Part shown: positions 8,352 to 16,034 of the stretch, in pieces
How positions within the stretch are numbered: position 1 is the stretch's first letter
How the letters are laid out: each line of letters begins with the position of its first letter
Assembly: GCF_000377405.1 (NCBI RefSeq)
Contig: NZ_KB905022.1
Coordinates: 248,001 to 312,000, forward strand
Reading direction: 5' to 3'
DNA length: 64,000 nt
DNA from: Thioalkalivibrio sp. ALE31
GTDB lineage: Bacteria > Pseudomonadota > Gammaproteobacteria > Ectothiorhodospirales > Ectothiorhodospiraceae
Position numbers and translations under genes: made by a program
Notes under the pieces: generated by a model
Told to the model about the DNA's origin: nothing
Databases searched by the model: none
Seen by the model: the letters and a program-made list of their open reading frames with translations, nothing else

Positions 8352-9425
8352 TCATGTGAGCCACACATGCAGCTCATTCGTCTCAATGTGGCCGTCCCGC
8401 TTCAGCGCTGTGCGCACCTCGTACCAGCGGTTCCTCGGCATCAGCTCGGGCACGCAGGCCGCGCGCCAATCGTCCAGCAGCACCCGCACGGCATCAGGCT
8501 CACGGCCTGCCGCTTCGATATTGGCGCGCTGCTTTGCATCAAGCTCTCGGAGCACCTGAAGGGCCTTGCGCTGATTGGCCCCAAGCGCGGGCGTGGAGTG
8601 GGCAGGGTCGACGTCGCTGGGATCCAGAACCACCGAGGTCACCGCTGAACCGTCGGCCATCTGTAGACCGGGAAGATCAACCTCCCGCAGTCGCAGTCCA
8701 ACAGGATCAGGAAGGGGTGCATCCTTCATCTTCTGCGCCCGCAATTCGATCTGGCCGCCTTCATGCAGGCACAGGCGGTACTCGGCATCCAGCGCACCTT
8801 TGAGCGCCATGGCGCCCCGGTGCCGGGTCTTGTCCCCGTGGCCTGTGTGATGCACCAGCAAGAGCGTGCATTGGTAGCGCTGGATCAGTTCGTCGCACGC
8901 GGCAATGAAGCGGCCCATGTCCATGGTGCTGTTCTCATCGCCGGGTCCGAAGTTACGGGCCACGGTGTCGACCACGATCATGGCCGGGGCCCCGGTGCTA
9001 GCGACCAGTTCGTCAATGCTCGCCATCAGCTCCTGTACCTTCTCAGCATCACCAAGGGGCACGGGGCCGGTGGTGACTGCCAACGGCACATCGTCCAGCA
9101 CAATCTCCTGGTCATGGGCGATTGCATGGATACGGCGCGCGAAGCCTCCGTGCCCTTCGCCCGCGACGTAGATCACGGGCCCGGATTTCTCGACCGCGTG
9201 ACCACACCACGACCCGCCGATTGCAACAGCAAAAGCCCACGCGAGGGCGCAGAAGGTTTTGCCGGCACCAGGATCACCGAAGATCAGGGCCAGCGTGCCG
9301 GCTTCCAGAACATCGCCTATCAGGTATTCGGGTGAGCGGGCTTCGAGGTCTTTGGCCAGGACCAGGCGCACGGCACGGGAAGCCGGGGCTTCAGGGACCG
9401 GCACAGGAATGGTTGGCGCACTCAT
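8352..9425 (-). CDS. RepA-like hexameric helicase (AAA ATPase)
   Basis: 357 residues. Walker A GDPGAGKT at residues 50-57, Walker B-type PAMIVVDTVA near 147, and LLLVHHTGHGD with the sensor histidine: the RecA-like core of RSF1010 RepA/phage-satellite helicases that unwind an origin. The C-terminus carries a probable winged-helix region. It starts with ATG overlapping the upstream 150-aa gene (ATGA) and ends directly against the hairpin/iteron region, consistent with initiating element replication. No primase domain is visible. Confidence 0.85.
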   Translation of the reverse strand: MSAPTIPVPVPEAPASRAVRLVLAKDLEARSPEYLIGDVLEAGTLALIFGDPGAGKTFCALAWAFAVAIGGSWCGHAVEKSGPVIYVAGEGHGGFARRIHAIAHDQEIVLDDVPLAVTTGPVPLGDAEKVQELMASIDELVASTGAPAMIVVDTVARNFGPGDENSTMDMGRFIAACDELIQRYQCTLLLVHHTGHGDKTRHRGAMALKGALDAEYRLCLHEGGQIELRAQKMKDAPLPDPVGLRLREVDLPGLQMADGSAVTSVVLDPSDVDPAHSTPALGANQRKALQVLRELDAKQRANIEAAGREPDAVRVLLDDWRAACVPELMPRNRWYEVRTALKRDGHIETNELHVWLT

Positions 9426-9874
9426 GCACGCACCGCCTCGAACAGGGTGCCATCCTGTCCCAGGACCCGACGCACGCCGTCGCGCATCAGGGCTTCCACC
9501 AGCGCCCGCAGGAACGCCCCGTCAACGTCACCGACACGGACCAGAAGCACCGGGTCGTGGCCCGCAATGCCCCGCCAGTCCATTGCGGTGGGGTCATCGT
9601 CTACAGGAGCGACCACCACCAGTTGCGTCGACTCGGGCCCGTTCCAGGTATAACCGTTGCCATTGATCCTTTCGTGAGCCCACCGCCAGGCAGCCGGACC
9701 CGTCACCACCCAAACGGTGGCGTTCGGGTCACGCAGTCGAGCGGCTTGCCGCTTCGCGTAGGGCGGTAGCCGGCGGCCTCGGGTGCTATAATCGTTAGCG
9801 AGCGCACCCCTGTGCTCATCCCCCGCGCCCCGCGCCGTCCCACCGGCCGGGGCGTTTCTGTTGGCGGCAACCAT
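9422..9874 (-). CDS. Hypothetical protein of integrated elements
   Basis: 150 residues. It contains RRLPPYAKRQAARL followed by VWVVTGPAAWRWA, a combination I associate with small proteins between AlpA and helicase genes in tRNA-integrated elements; the function is unknown. It overlaps alpA upstream and the helicase downstream by a few bases, so all three form one operon. Confidence 0.78.
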   Translation of the reverse strand: MVAANRNAPAGGTARGAGDEHRGALANDYSTRGRRLPPYAKRQAARLRDPNATVWVVTGPAAWRWAHERINGNGYTWNGPESTQLVVVAPVDDDPTAMDWRGIAGHDPVLLVRVGDVDGAFLRALVEALMRDGVRRVLGQDGTLFEAVRA

Positions 9875-10065
9875 CAGACGCTCTCCCGGGCGCGATCAGC
9901 TTCCCAGGCTTGCAGGTCTTCAAGTCGCCAGCGGGTACAGCGCGGACCCAGCCGTATCGGCTGTGGGAACCCCCGGGAGTGAATCCAGTACCACGGGGTC
10001 TTGGGGTGGATGTTGTACCGGCGAGCGAGGTCGCGTTCCGAAAGGAATTGAGTCTGGTCGGCCAT
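9874..10065 (-). CDS. AlpA-like DNA-binding regulator/excisionase
   Basis: 63 residues: FLSERDLARRYNIHPKTPWYWI is a MerR-type winged helix-turn-helix and SRGFPQPIRLG...RWRLEDLQAWEADR is the wing typical of AlpA regulators, which control integrase expression and excision of P4-like elements. GAGG precedes the ATG. It heads the alpA-150aa-helicase operon, and a palindrome sits just upstream. Confidence 0.88.
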   Translation of the reverse strand: MADQTQFLSERDLARRYNIHPKTPWYWIHSRGFPQPIRLGPRCTRWRLEDLQAWEADRARESV

Positions 10066-10075
10066 CTGTGTACCT

Positions 10076-10095
10076 CGTCACGTTGTGTTGTGACG
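10076..10095. promoter_or_regulatory. Palindrome upstream of alpA-like gene (operator candidate)
   Basis: CGTCAC, 8 bases, GTGACG: a perfect 6-bp inverted repeat 10 bp upstream of the minus-strand start. The position would let a bound protein block transcription or translation of the operon. Confidence 0.5.
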
Positions 10096-10187
10096 GGTAC
10101 ATTCGCGGTTGCGGGCGGGGCTTGTCGGGGACGGTTGTACTGGAATTCGGAGGGTGAAATATCCCCCCTCGGTCTTGAGTTGCAACG

Positions 10188-11063
10188 TTACCGGGCCGCC
10201 AGGAACCGGGACCATTTGGGATCGTTGCCTTCGGCCTGGTCACGCAGATAGTGCCGGGCCTTCTTGATCGTGTCAGGCGTGTAATCGATCGGTTCTGCGA
10301 CCAAGCGCAGTAGAGTTGCCATGTCTGTGTCATCAAGGCGGAAGGCCTTGAGGGGTGCGGTCCGCGGGTCAGCATCGGATTCAAGGGGGAGATGGCGACC
10401 CGCTTGCCGAAACTGCGCATGCCAGAGGATGCGCAGGAGTCGTCGAGGGCCGCGGTATCCTTCTGCGCTCGCGCGCATATCCGGATGGTCGGGTTCCGGA
10501 AAGGTCTCTGTGAAGCGGTCGGCCAAGCCCTGAAGCACTTCAGAGAGGGCGGGCCAGTATTTCCAATCGTACCTGTGGTCCAGGTGTTCAATGGGGGGCA
10601 GCGTGTGAGCTTCCGCGAGAAAGCGGGTTTGTGGGTCCGAATGAGTCAAACCGGCCATCAACCAATCCCAAGGGTTGCCGGCGGAGTTCACTGAAATCCC
10701 GTGCTCCGCGGCGACGGCATCGCGCTGTTCGATGAGGTTTGCCACTTCCCTCAGCTTCAACTCTATAGCTTGTTCGATATGTTCTACCTCCGCGGCCGCA
10801 TTCTCAGTTGCCTCGATCTCCCTCCGGTTTGCCAACCCCATCGGCACCAGAATTCCGTCCAGCAGGAATATCTGCCGATGAAAGGGCGGGGGAATCCCCT
10901 TCGCGAGGTTCGCGAACACGCGGACCATATCCGGGCGGTTACGGTCGGCCCGCATCTTCCGTGCGATGGCCCGCTCGCTCTTGAAGCTCGCGTGTTTCGT
11001 GACTTCCTCCAGCATCGGCCAGCCCCACTGTGCGGCGCGCTCCATGTCGGTCCGAGCGTTCAT
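10188..11063 (-). CDS. Hypothetical protein co-transcribed with the integrase
   Basis: 291 residues from ATG 11063, which overlaps the integrase stop by ATGA. It is a soluble, helical protein; residues about 85-115 (ATENAAAEVEHIEQAIELKLREVANLIEQ) form a coiled coil, and there are several Trp-rich segments. I know no named family. Translational coupling to the integrase suggests a role in integration, excision or maintenance, by position only. Confidence 0.78.
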   Translation of the reverse strand: MNARTDMERAAQWGWPMLEEVTKHASFKSERAIARKMRADRNRPDMVRVFANLAKGIPPPFHRQIFLLDGILVPMGLANRREIEATENAAAEVEHIEQAIELKLREVANLIEQRDAVAAEHGISVNSAGNPWDWLMAGLTHSDPQTRFLAEAHTLPPIEHLDHRYDWKYWPALSEVLQGLADRFTETFPEPDHPDMRASAEGYRGPRRLLRILWHAQFRQAGRHLPLESDADPRTAPLKAFRLDDTDMATLLRLVAEPIDYTPDTIKKARHYLRDQAEGNDPKWSRFLAAR

Positions 11064-12271
11064 GCGCCACCCCCGGCCGCGAATTCGGCCCATTCCTGCA
11101 TCAGCGCGCGGCGCTTCTCGAGCAGGTCTCCGCGGCGGTATGCGCGCTCCACCGCGTTGGGGATGACGTGGGCGAGAGCCATCTCGCAAACTTCGTTTGG
11201 GTAGCTGGTAGCTTCGGCGGCCCAGTCCCTGAAGGTTGAGCGGAAGCCGTGGGGTGTCGCGTCGACCTGCATGCGGCGCATCAGCGCGGAAAGGGCCATG
11301 TCCGAAAGGGGGCCGCCCTTCAGTGCTGGGAACACATACGGCGTCCCCTCCATGTGGGACAGGTGTTCGAGCAGGGCCAGAGCGTGTTCGGACAGGGGAA
11401 CAACGTGTTCCTTGCCCGCCTTCATCCGTTCCCCCGGCACAGTCCAGGTGCCGGCGGCGATGTCGATTTCATCCCACACAGCCCCGCGAACTTCACCGGA
11501 GCGGGCGGCCGTCAGAATCGTGAACTCCAGGGCTCGGGCGGCAGTGCCGCCGCGATCCCGCAGGGCGGCCATGAAGGCCGGGAGTTCCGGCCACGGAAGC
11601 GCCCGATGGTGTTTCACCTTCTTCAGCTTCGAGGGGGCGGGTAAGATAGCGTCCAGGTTGCCACGCCAACGGGCCGGGTTCTCACCCCGTCGATACCCGG
11701 ATACGGTTGCATAGTCGAGCACCTTCTCGATGCGGCCGCGTAGCCGGCTCGCGGTCTCGGGTTTCTCCCGCCAGATCGGTTCGAGCACCTGGAGGACGTG
11801 GGGGAGCTCCACGGTGTCGACTGGCAGCGGCCCCAGGGTCGGGGATGCGTAAGTGGCGAGAGTGGATTTCCACTGCGCAGCATGCTTCGCGTTCCGGAAT
11901 TCGGCGGCCTTCGAGGCTAGATAGCGCCCCGCGCATTCGTCGAATGTCAGCGCTTTGGCGTTGGCGACCAGAAGGGCGTTCTGACGTTCCTGTCGCTCAG
12001 CCAGCGGGTCGCGACCTTCTCGAATCGCCTGGCGCATTTCGCTGGCGACCTCGCGGGCGCGAGCCAGGCCTACTTCGGGGTATGCCCCTATACCGATTTC
12101 CCGCGGCCGGCCGGCGATGCGGGCCCGGAGCAGCCAGTACTTGCGGCCGGTCTCGGTGATGCGAAGTCGCAGCCCGGCGACCCCGCCCACGGAGTGTTCC
12201 CCGCGTCGGGTCAGCCGGCGAACGGCCAGCGCTGTTTTCTCCTCCGCCAAACGTGGCATCCCCCTATCCAT
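11060..12271 (-). CDS. int: P4-type tyrosine recombinase (integrase)
   Basis: 403 residues with the DUF4102-like N-terminal arm-binding domain (LRLRITETGRKYWLLRAR) and a C-terminal catalytic domain. Catalytic residues visible: R257 (TAARSGEVRG), H341 and R344 (HGFRSTFRDWA), H368 (MALAHVI) and nucleophile Y378 (ERAYRRGD). Two in-frame ATGs (12271, 12259) are possible; the second has AGGGGG directly upstream. It is the likely agent of insertion into tRNA-Ser. It lies about 130 bp from attR and is transcribed inward. Confidence 0.95.
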   Translation of the reverse strand: MDRGMPRLAEEKTALAVRRLTRRGEHSVGGVAGLRLRITETGRKYWLLRARIAGRPREIGIGAYPEVGLARAREVASEMRQAIREGRDPLAERQERQNALLVANAKALTFDECAGRYLASKAAEFRNAKHAAQWKSTLATYASPTLGPLPVDTVELPHVLQVLEPIWREKPETASRLRGRIEKVLDYATVSGYRRGENPARWRGNLDAILPAPSKLKKVKHHRALPWPELPAFMAALRDRGGTAARALEFTILTAARSGEVRGAVWDEIDIAAGTWTVPGERMKAGKEHVVPLSEHALALLEHLSHMEGTPYVFPALKGGPLSDMALSALMRRMQVDATPHGFRSTFRDWAAEATSYPNEVCEMALAHVIPNAVERAYRRGDLLEKRRALMQEWAEFAAGGGA

Positions 12272-12398
12272 CCCCTCATATTGCTTGCAATTCTACACTA
12301 CGGGAGACTACACTAAACGACAAGGGAAATGCAGGAGAACAGCAGGAACAGGGGTTTAAGTGGTATTCGAGGGTAGTCAGGAGTTGCGCAGGCGCGGA

Positions 12399-12412
12399 CT
12401 CACTCTCCGCCA
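12399..12412 (+). other. attR, 14-bp repeat of the tRNA-Ser 3' end
   Basis: Exact copy of CTCACTCTCCGCCA from the tRNA-Ser acceptor end. It marks the right boundary of the integrated element, upstream of the integrase gene. Confidence 0.88.
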
Positions 12413-12646
12413 AATCCTGTGAAGGGGCCCAAGTGGCTCCTTTCGCACGTCTGGCCCCAGCATTTCCGGGATTCGAACCCGAGATATGAGAACGATGGTT
12501 CGACCATTGGCGCCCTGCGGGGCCAGCACGCCGGAGGGCGGGCGGCGGAGCCGGCCGTCACCCCCTTACTCTCTATATTCCCCGGCGACGAGGTCCGCGC
12601 GGCGCTGTTCGCATTTCGACTGCGGGGGTATCCCTTCGGTCCGGGT
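12413..12646. other. Non-coding gap right of attR
   Basis: No gene is supported. An isolated T-arm-like segment (GGGATTCGAACCCG at about 12468-12481) is present but no complete tRNA can be folded around it, so it may be a leftover of an older tRNA-targeted insertion. Confidence 0.5.
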
Positions 12647-14320
12647 TCAGGAGGGGGCGGGGCGGCCGAGATCGAGGCGGGGCCAGTCGCGCGGCAGGGA
12701 TTCCGGGGCGTGGGTCACGAGCAGGCACTGGCGCTGGTTCAGCCACGGGCCGATGCGGGACAGTACGCGCTCGAGGGTCCTCGGGTCGAGGCCGGCGAAG
12801 GGTTCATCGAGCAGGACGACGGGACGGTCCTGAAGGAGGATCGCCGCCAGGGCGAGCCGGCGCCGCTGGCCGCCGGAGAGGTACGAGCCAGCTTCGCCGA
12901 TGCGGTAGTCCAGGCCTTCTTCCGTGCCACGCACGGCATCCGCCAGATCCACCTGCTCCAGAGCCTCCCACAGGGCCGCATCGCTGAGATGTGTGTGACG
13001 CGGCTCCAGGATGTCGCGGAGGGAGGTGTCCGGCAGTTGCAGCCCCTGAGGCAGGTAGCTGAGATGGCGGTACCGGGTGTCGGCCGAGATTCGATCGAGA
13101 TCGTCGCCGCCAAGCGCGATGCGCCCGGTCAGGGGCGGCAGTTCGCCGGCGAGGGTGTCCAGAAGCGTGCTCTTGCCGCGCCCGCTGGTCCCGCTGATCA
13201 CCAGTGGACGGCCACGCGCGGGGGCGAGGTCCAGGGGGCCGAGCAGCGGGCGTTCGCGGTGAAAGCCGATGGTCAGGCCGTGGGCCTGCAGCACGGGGGC
13301 GTGGTCGGCAGGGGCCGGGCGTGCGGCCCCTGCCGGGGCCTGCCCGGCTGCTTCGAGATGCTGCACGCGCCCGGCGGCCTTCAGGCTCTCGCCGGCACGC
13401 CACCACGCCCCGGGCAGGCTGCCGAGGACCTCGCCCAATCCCAGGGTCATCAGCGGCAGCAGTACCGCCACAGGCGCGCTCAGGGTCCCGTCGCGGTACC
13501 AGCCCAGGGCGAGAACCAGCATCAGCAGCGCGGATGCGCCGACCACGGCCTGCACGGCCTGTTCGGACCCGACGCCGAACGCCTCCTGGGCGCGTTGCTG
13601 GCGCGCGTAGGTCGCGTTCTCGCGGCGCAGCGAGGCCTCGTGTCCGCGCGCGCGGTCGTAGGCCAGAAGCTCGGCCAGGCCGCCAATGTAGTCGAACAGC
13701 CCGATGCGTTCGCGCGCCCGGGCCTGCACCAGCGCGTGGCTGCGGCGCTGCCCGGCCAGTGCAAGCAGCGCGGAGACGGCAAGTGTTGCAAGACCGGAGA
13801 CGGCGAGCACGGCCGCGGCGGGCCAGGGCGCCAGCCAAATGGCGATGACCAGCGTGACCACGAGGCTGATGGCCGCGGCGACCATCGGTCCGACCACCCG
13901 CAGGGGCATCCCATCGAGGGTGTCGATGTCGCTGGTCAGGCGGGTCTGCAGGTCGCCACTGCGGTAGGCGCGAACGCGTGCCATGGGCAGTGCGGCGAGC
14001 CCGCGGAAGCTGTGGCCGCGCAGATCGGCCAGGCTGCGCAGCACCGCCTCGTGACTGACCAGACGCTCGAAATAGCGTGCCAGGGTGCGGCTGATCGCGG
14101 CGGTACGGATGCCACCGGACGGTACGTAGAGGTCCAGGGTGGCCAGAAGTCCCGCGCCGGCCAGCGCGGTCGCGGTGATAAACCAGCCGGACAGCGCCAG
14201 CAGGGCGATCCCGGCGATCCAGGTCAATGCCAGCAGGCCCCAGGCGCCCCAGTACCAGACGCGGCGCCGGCGGAAGACGCGGTGCAGAAAAGCGAGGTTG
14301 GCGCGGGTTTCGTCACGCAT
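12647..14320 (-). CDS. cydC: ABC transporter CydC, thiol exporter for bd oxidase assembly
   Basis: 557 residues: an N-terminal membrane domain of six helices and a nucleotide-binding domain with Walker A GTSGRGKST, signature YLSGGQRRRLALA and Walker B PVVLLDEPFAGLD. With CydD it forms a heterodimer exporting cysteine/glutathione, needed for cytochrome bd maturation. ATG 14320 overlaps the cydD stop by 8 bp. It is the last gene of the sqr-cydD-cydC operon. I see no T-rich terminator after it. Confidence 0.92.
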   Translation of the reverse strand: MRDETRANLAFLHRVFRRRRVWYWGAWGLLALTWIAGIALLALSGWFITATALAGAGLLATLDLYVPSGGIRTAAISRTLARYFERLVSHEAVLRSLADLRGHSFRGLAALPMARVRAYRSGDLQTRLTSDIDTLDGMPLRVVGPMVAAAISLVVTLVIAIWLAPWPAAAVLAVSGLATLAVSALLALAGQRRSHALVQARARERIGLFDYIGGLAELLAYDRARGHEASLRRENATYARQQRAQEAFGVGSEQAVQAVVGASALLMLVLALGWYRDGTLSAPVAVLLPLMTLGLGEVLGSLPGAWWRAGESLKAAGRVQHLEAAGQAPAGAARPAPADHAPVLQAHGLTIGFHRERPLLGPLDLAPARGRPLVISGTSGRGKSTLLDTLAGELPPLTGRIALGGDDLDRISADTRYRHLSYLPQGLQLPDTSLRDILEPRHTHLSDAALWEALEQVDLADAVRGTEEGLDYRIGEAGSYLSGGQRRRLALAAILLQDRPVVLLDEPFAGLDPRTLERVLSRIGPWLNQRQCLLVTHAPESLPRDWPRLDLGRPAPS

Positions 14321-16031
14321 GGGGTGTCTCCGGCGTGACCGGCGCCAGCTCCAGCTGTTGCGGGCAGCGCCGGTGGATGGCGGCATGATGGCTCGCGATC
14401 ACCAGCGTCAGGCCACGGGTGTCGGCCAGCCGGAACAGCGTGTCCAGGAGTGCCTCTTCGGTCTTCACGTCGAGCGCGCTGGTCGGTTCGTCGAGCAGCC
14501 AGAGGCGGTGCCCGGAGAGCAGTGCGCGCGCGACGGCGACCCGCTGGGCCTGGCCGCCGGAGAGGCCGTGCCGGGCCTCGCCGATGGCGGTGTCCAGGCC
14601 GTCGGGGAGCTCGGGCGCGTCGAGGGGTAACCCGGCCTGTTCCAGTGCCGTGGCCATCTCGGCATCGGGGATCATTGCATGGCGGGCCAGCTGCAGGTTT
14701 TCGCGCAGGCTACCGTGGAACAGATGGGCATCCTGGTCGATCCAGGCGAAATGGCGGGCCCGGGCATGGCGTTGAATGCGGCCCTCGGTGGGGGGCAGAA
14801 AGCCGGCACATACCGCCAGAAGGGTGGATTTTCCGCTGCCACTGGGGCCGGTCAGTGCGAGATGCGCCCCCGCTTGAATCTCGAGGTCGAGATGCTTGAG
14901 GACCGGTGTGCGCTGACCCGGGTAGTGCACCATCACATCCTCGAGTTTCAGCAAGGGGTCGGTCTCGTCCCCGCCGGTGACCTCGGTGACCGCGGCTGAA
15001 GCCTCGGCCCCGTTGGGCGAAGCAAGCGCGGGAGCGAGGCTCTCGGCGGCGGCCAGCGCACCGGCGCGGTCATGGTAGCTCTGGGCGAACTGGCGCAGGG
15101 GCAGGAAATACTCCGGCGCCAGCAGCAGGATGAACAACCCGGTGAACAGGGTGATGTCCCCGGCCGGGCCATAGTCGATGGCGCCGAACAGGGCGAAGCC
15201 GATGTAGATCGCGACCATGCCGATCGCGACCGCGCTGAAGAACTCCATGATCGCCGAGGACAGGAATGCGACCCGGAGGGTGCGCATGGTCAGGCGGCGT
15301 TGCTGGTGGCTGCGCTCGACGACCTCGATCTCGGTGGCCGTGATGGCGCGGGCCCGGCGCAGCCAGTCCAGGCTGCGGATGCGGTCGAGGAAGTGCCCCG
15401 CCAGACGGTTGGCCTCCTCTTGCTGACGCCGGTGGATCTGTTCCGCACCCATGCCGACGATCGCCATGAAGGCCGGGATCAGCGGGGCGGCGAGCAGCAA
15501 CAGCAGGGCGGCGAGCCAGTCCAGCCAGAAGGCCGCGGCCAGGATGGCCAGTGGCGTCAGGATGACCGCCTGGCGGGCCGGCAGGTAACGCGCATAGTAG
15601 CCGGTCAGGTCATCCACCCGCGTCTGGAACTGCTCCGCCCAGGCGCCCGCGGTCGTCTGTCCGGCCAGGCGCGCGGGTCCGGCATGCCGGACCTGTTGCA
15701 GGAGATCGGTGCGCAGCTGCTGCTTGACCGCAAAGGCGAGGCGGTGTCCCGCCAGGTCGCGCAGGGCCTGGGCGGCATAGCGCAGACCGAGCAAGGCGAG
15801 GCCGCCCAGCAGGATGCCCGGCAGGTACGGGGGGTCGGCGGCGAACAGCGTGCCGTGCACCGCCCAGGCCACGAGCCCCGCCAGCGCAATGGTCGCCAGC
15901 GTGGCCACCAGCGTGCTGGCGGCACTGAGCACCAGCCAGTGGCGGTGTGGCCGTTGCCGTGCGCGCAGCCATGGCCCCGGCGCGGCACGGTGGTCCGGCG
16001 GCGGGGCGCCTGTTTCGCCCGGTTGCGGCAT
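14313..16031 (-). CDS. cydD: ABC transporter CydD, partner of CydC
   Basis: 572 residues with membrane helices in the first 330 residues and an ATPase domain: Walker A GPSGSGKST, signature GLSGGQAQRVAVARALL, Walker B LWLLDEPTSALD. It begins only 4 bp after the sqr stop, so sqr, cydD and cydC form one transcript. The operon link to a bd oxidase reading the other way supports the CydDC assignment over other exporters. Confidence 0.92.
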   Translation of the reverse strand: MPQPGETGAPPPDHRAAPGPWLRARQRPHRHWLVLSAASTLVATLATIALAGLVAWAVHGTLFAADPPYLPGILLGGLALLGLRYAAQALRDLAGHRLAFAVKQQLRTDLLQQVRHAGPARLAGQTTAGAWAEQFQTRVDDLTGYYARYLPARQAVILTPLAILAAAFWLDWLAALLLLLAAPLIPAFMAIVGMGAEQIHRRQQEEANRLAGHFLDRIRSLDWLRRARAITATEIEVVERSHQQRRLTMRTLRVAFLSSAIMEFFSAVAIGMVAIYIGFALFGAIDYGPAGDITLFTGLFILLLAPEYFLPLRQFAQSYHDRAGALAAAESLAPALASPNGAEASAAVTEVTGGDETDPLLKLEDVMVHYPGQRTPVLKHLDLEIQAGAHLALTGPSGSGKSTLLAVCAGFLPPTEGRIQRHARARHFAWIDQDAHLFHGSLRENLQLARHAMIPDAEMATALEQAGLPLDAPELPDGLDTAIGEARHGLSGGQAQRVAVARALLSGHRLWLLDEPTSALDVKTEEALLDTLFRLADTRGLTLVIASHHAAIHRRCPQQLELAPVTPETPHA

Positions 16032-16034
16032 TGA

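Larger units (their letters stand above)
3545..12412. mobile_element. Integrated satellite-like element in tRNA-Ser
   Basis: About 8.9 kb bounded by a 14-bp direct repeat of the tRNA-Ser 3' end (3545-3558 and 12399-12412). The contents are compact and overlapping: integrase plus a 291-aa protein; AlpA-like regulator, 150-aa protein and RepA-like helicase; a hairpin/iteron region; an HTH protein resembling small terminase; a 137-aa protein; one capsid-type protein; a coiled-coil protein; an HEAGH protein; and three small proteins. No portal, large terminase or tail gene is seen. Replication, integration and structural modules in under 9 kb suggest a phage satellite rather than a whole prophage. 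The integrase lies at the end away from the tRNA, which is atypical. Confidence 0.88.

Noticed and set aside
12466-12482. tRNA T-arm-like sequence (minus strand GGTTCGAAT context) near attR
   Set aside because: No acceptor stem, D-arm or CCA end can be matched around it, so it is not called as a tRNA.
12419-14338. A 639-codon plus-strand frame over cydC
   Set aside because: Antisense to the clear ABC transporter gene and low in hydrophobic structure.
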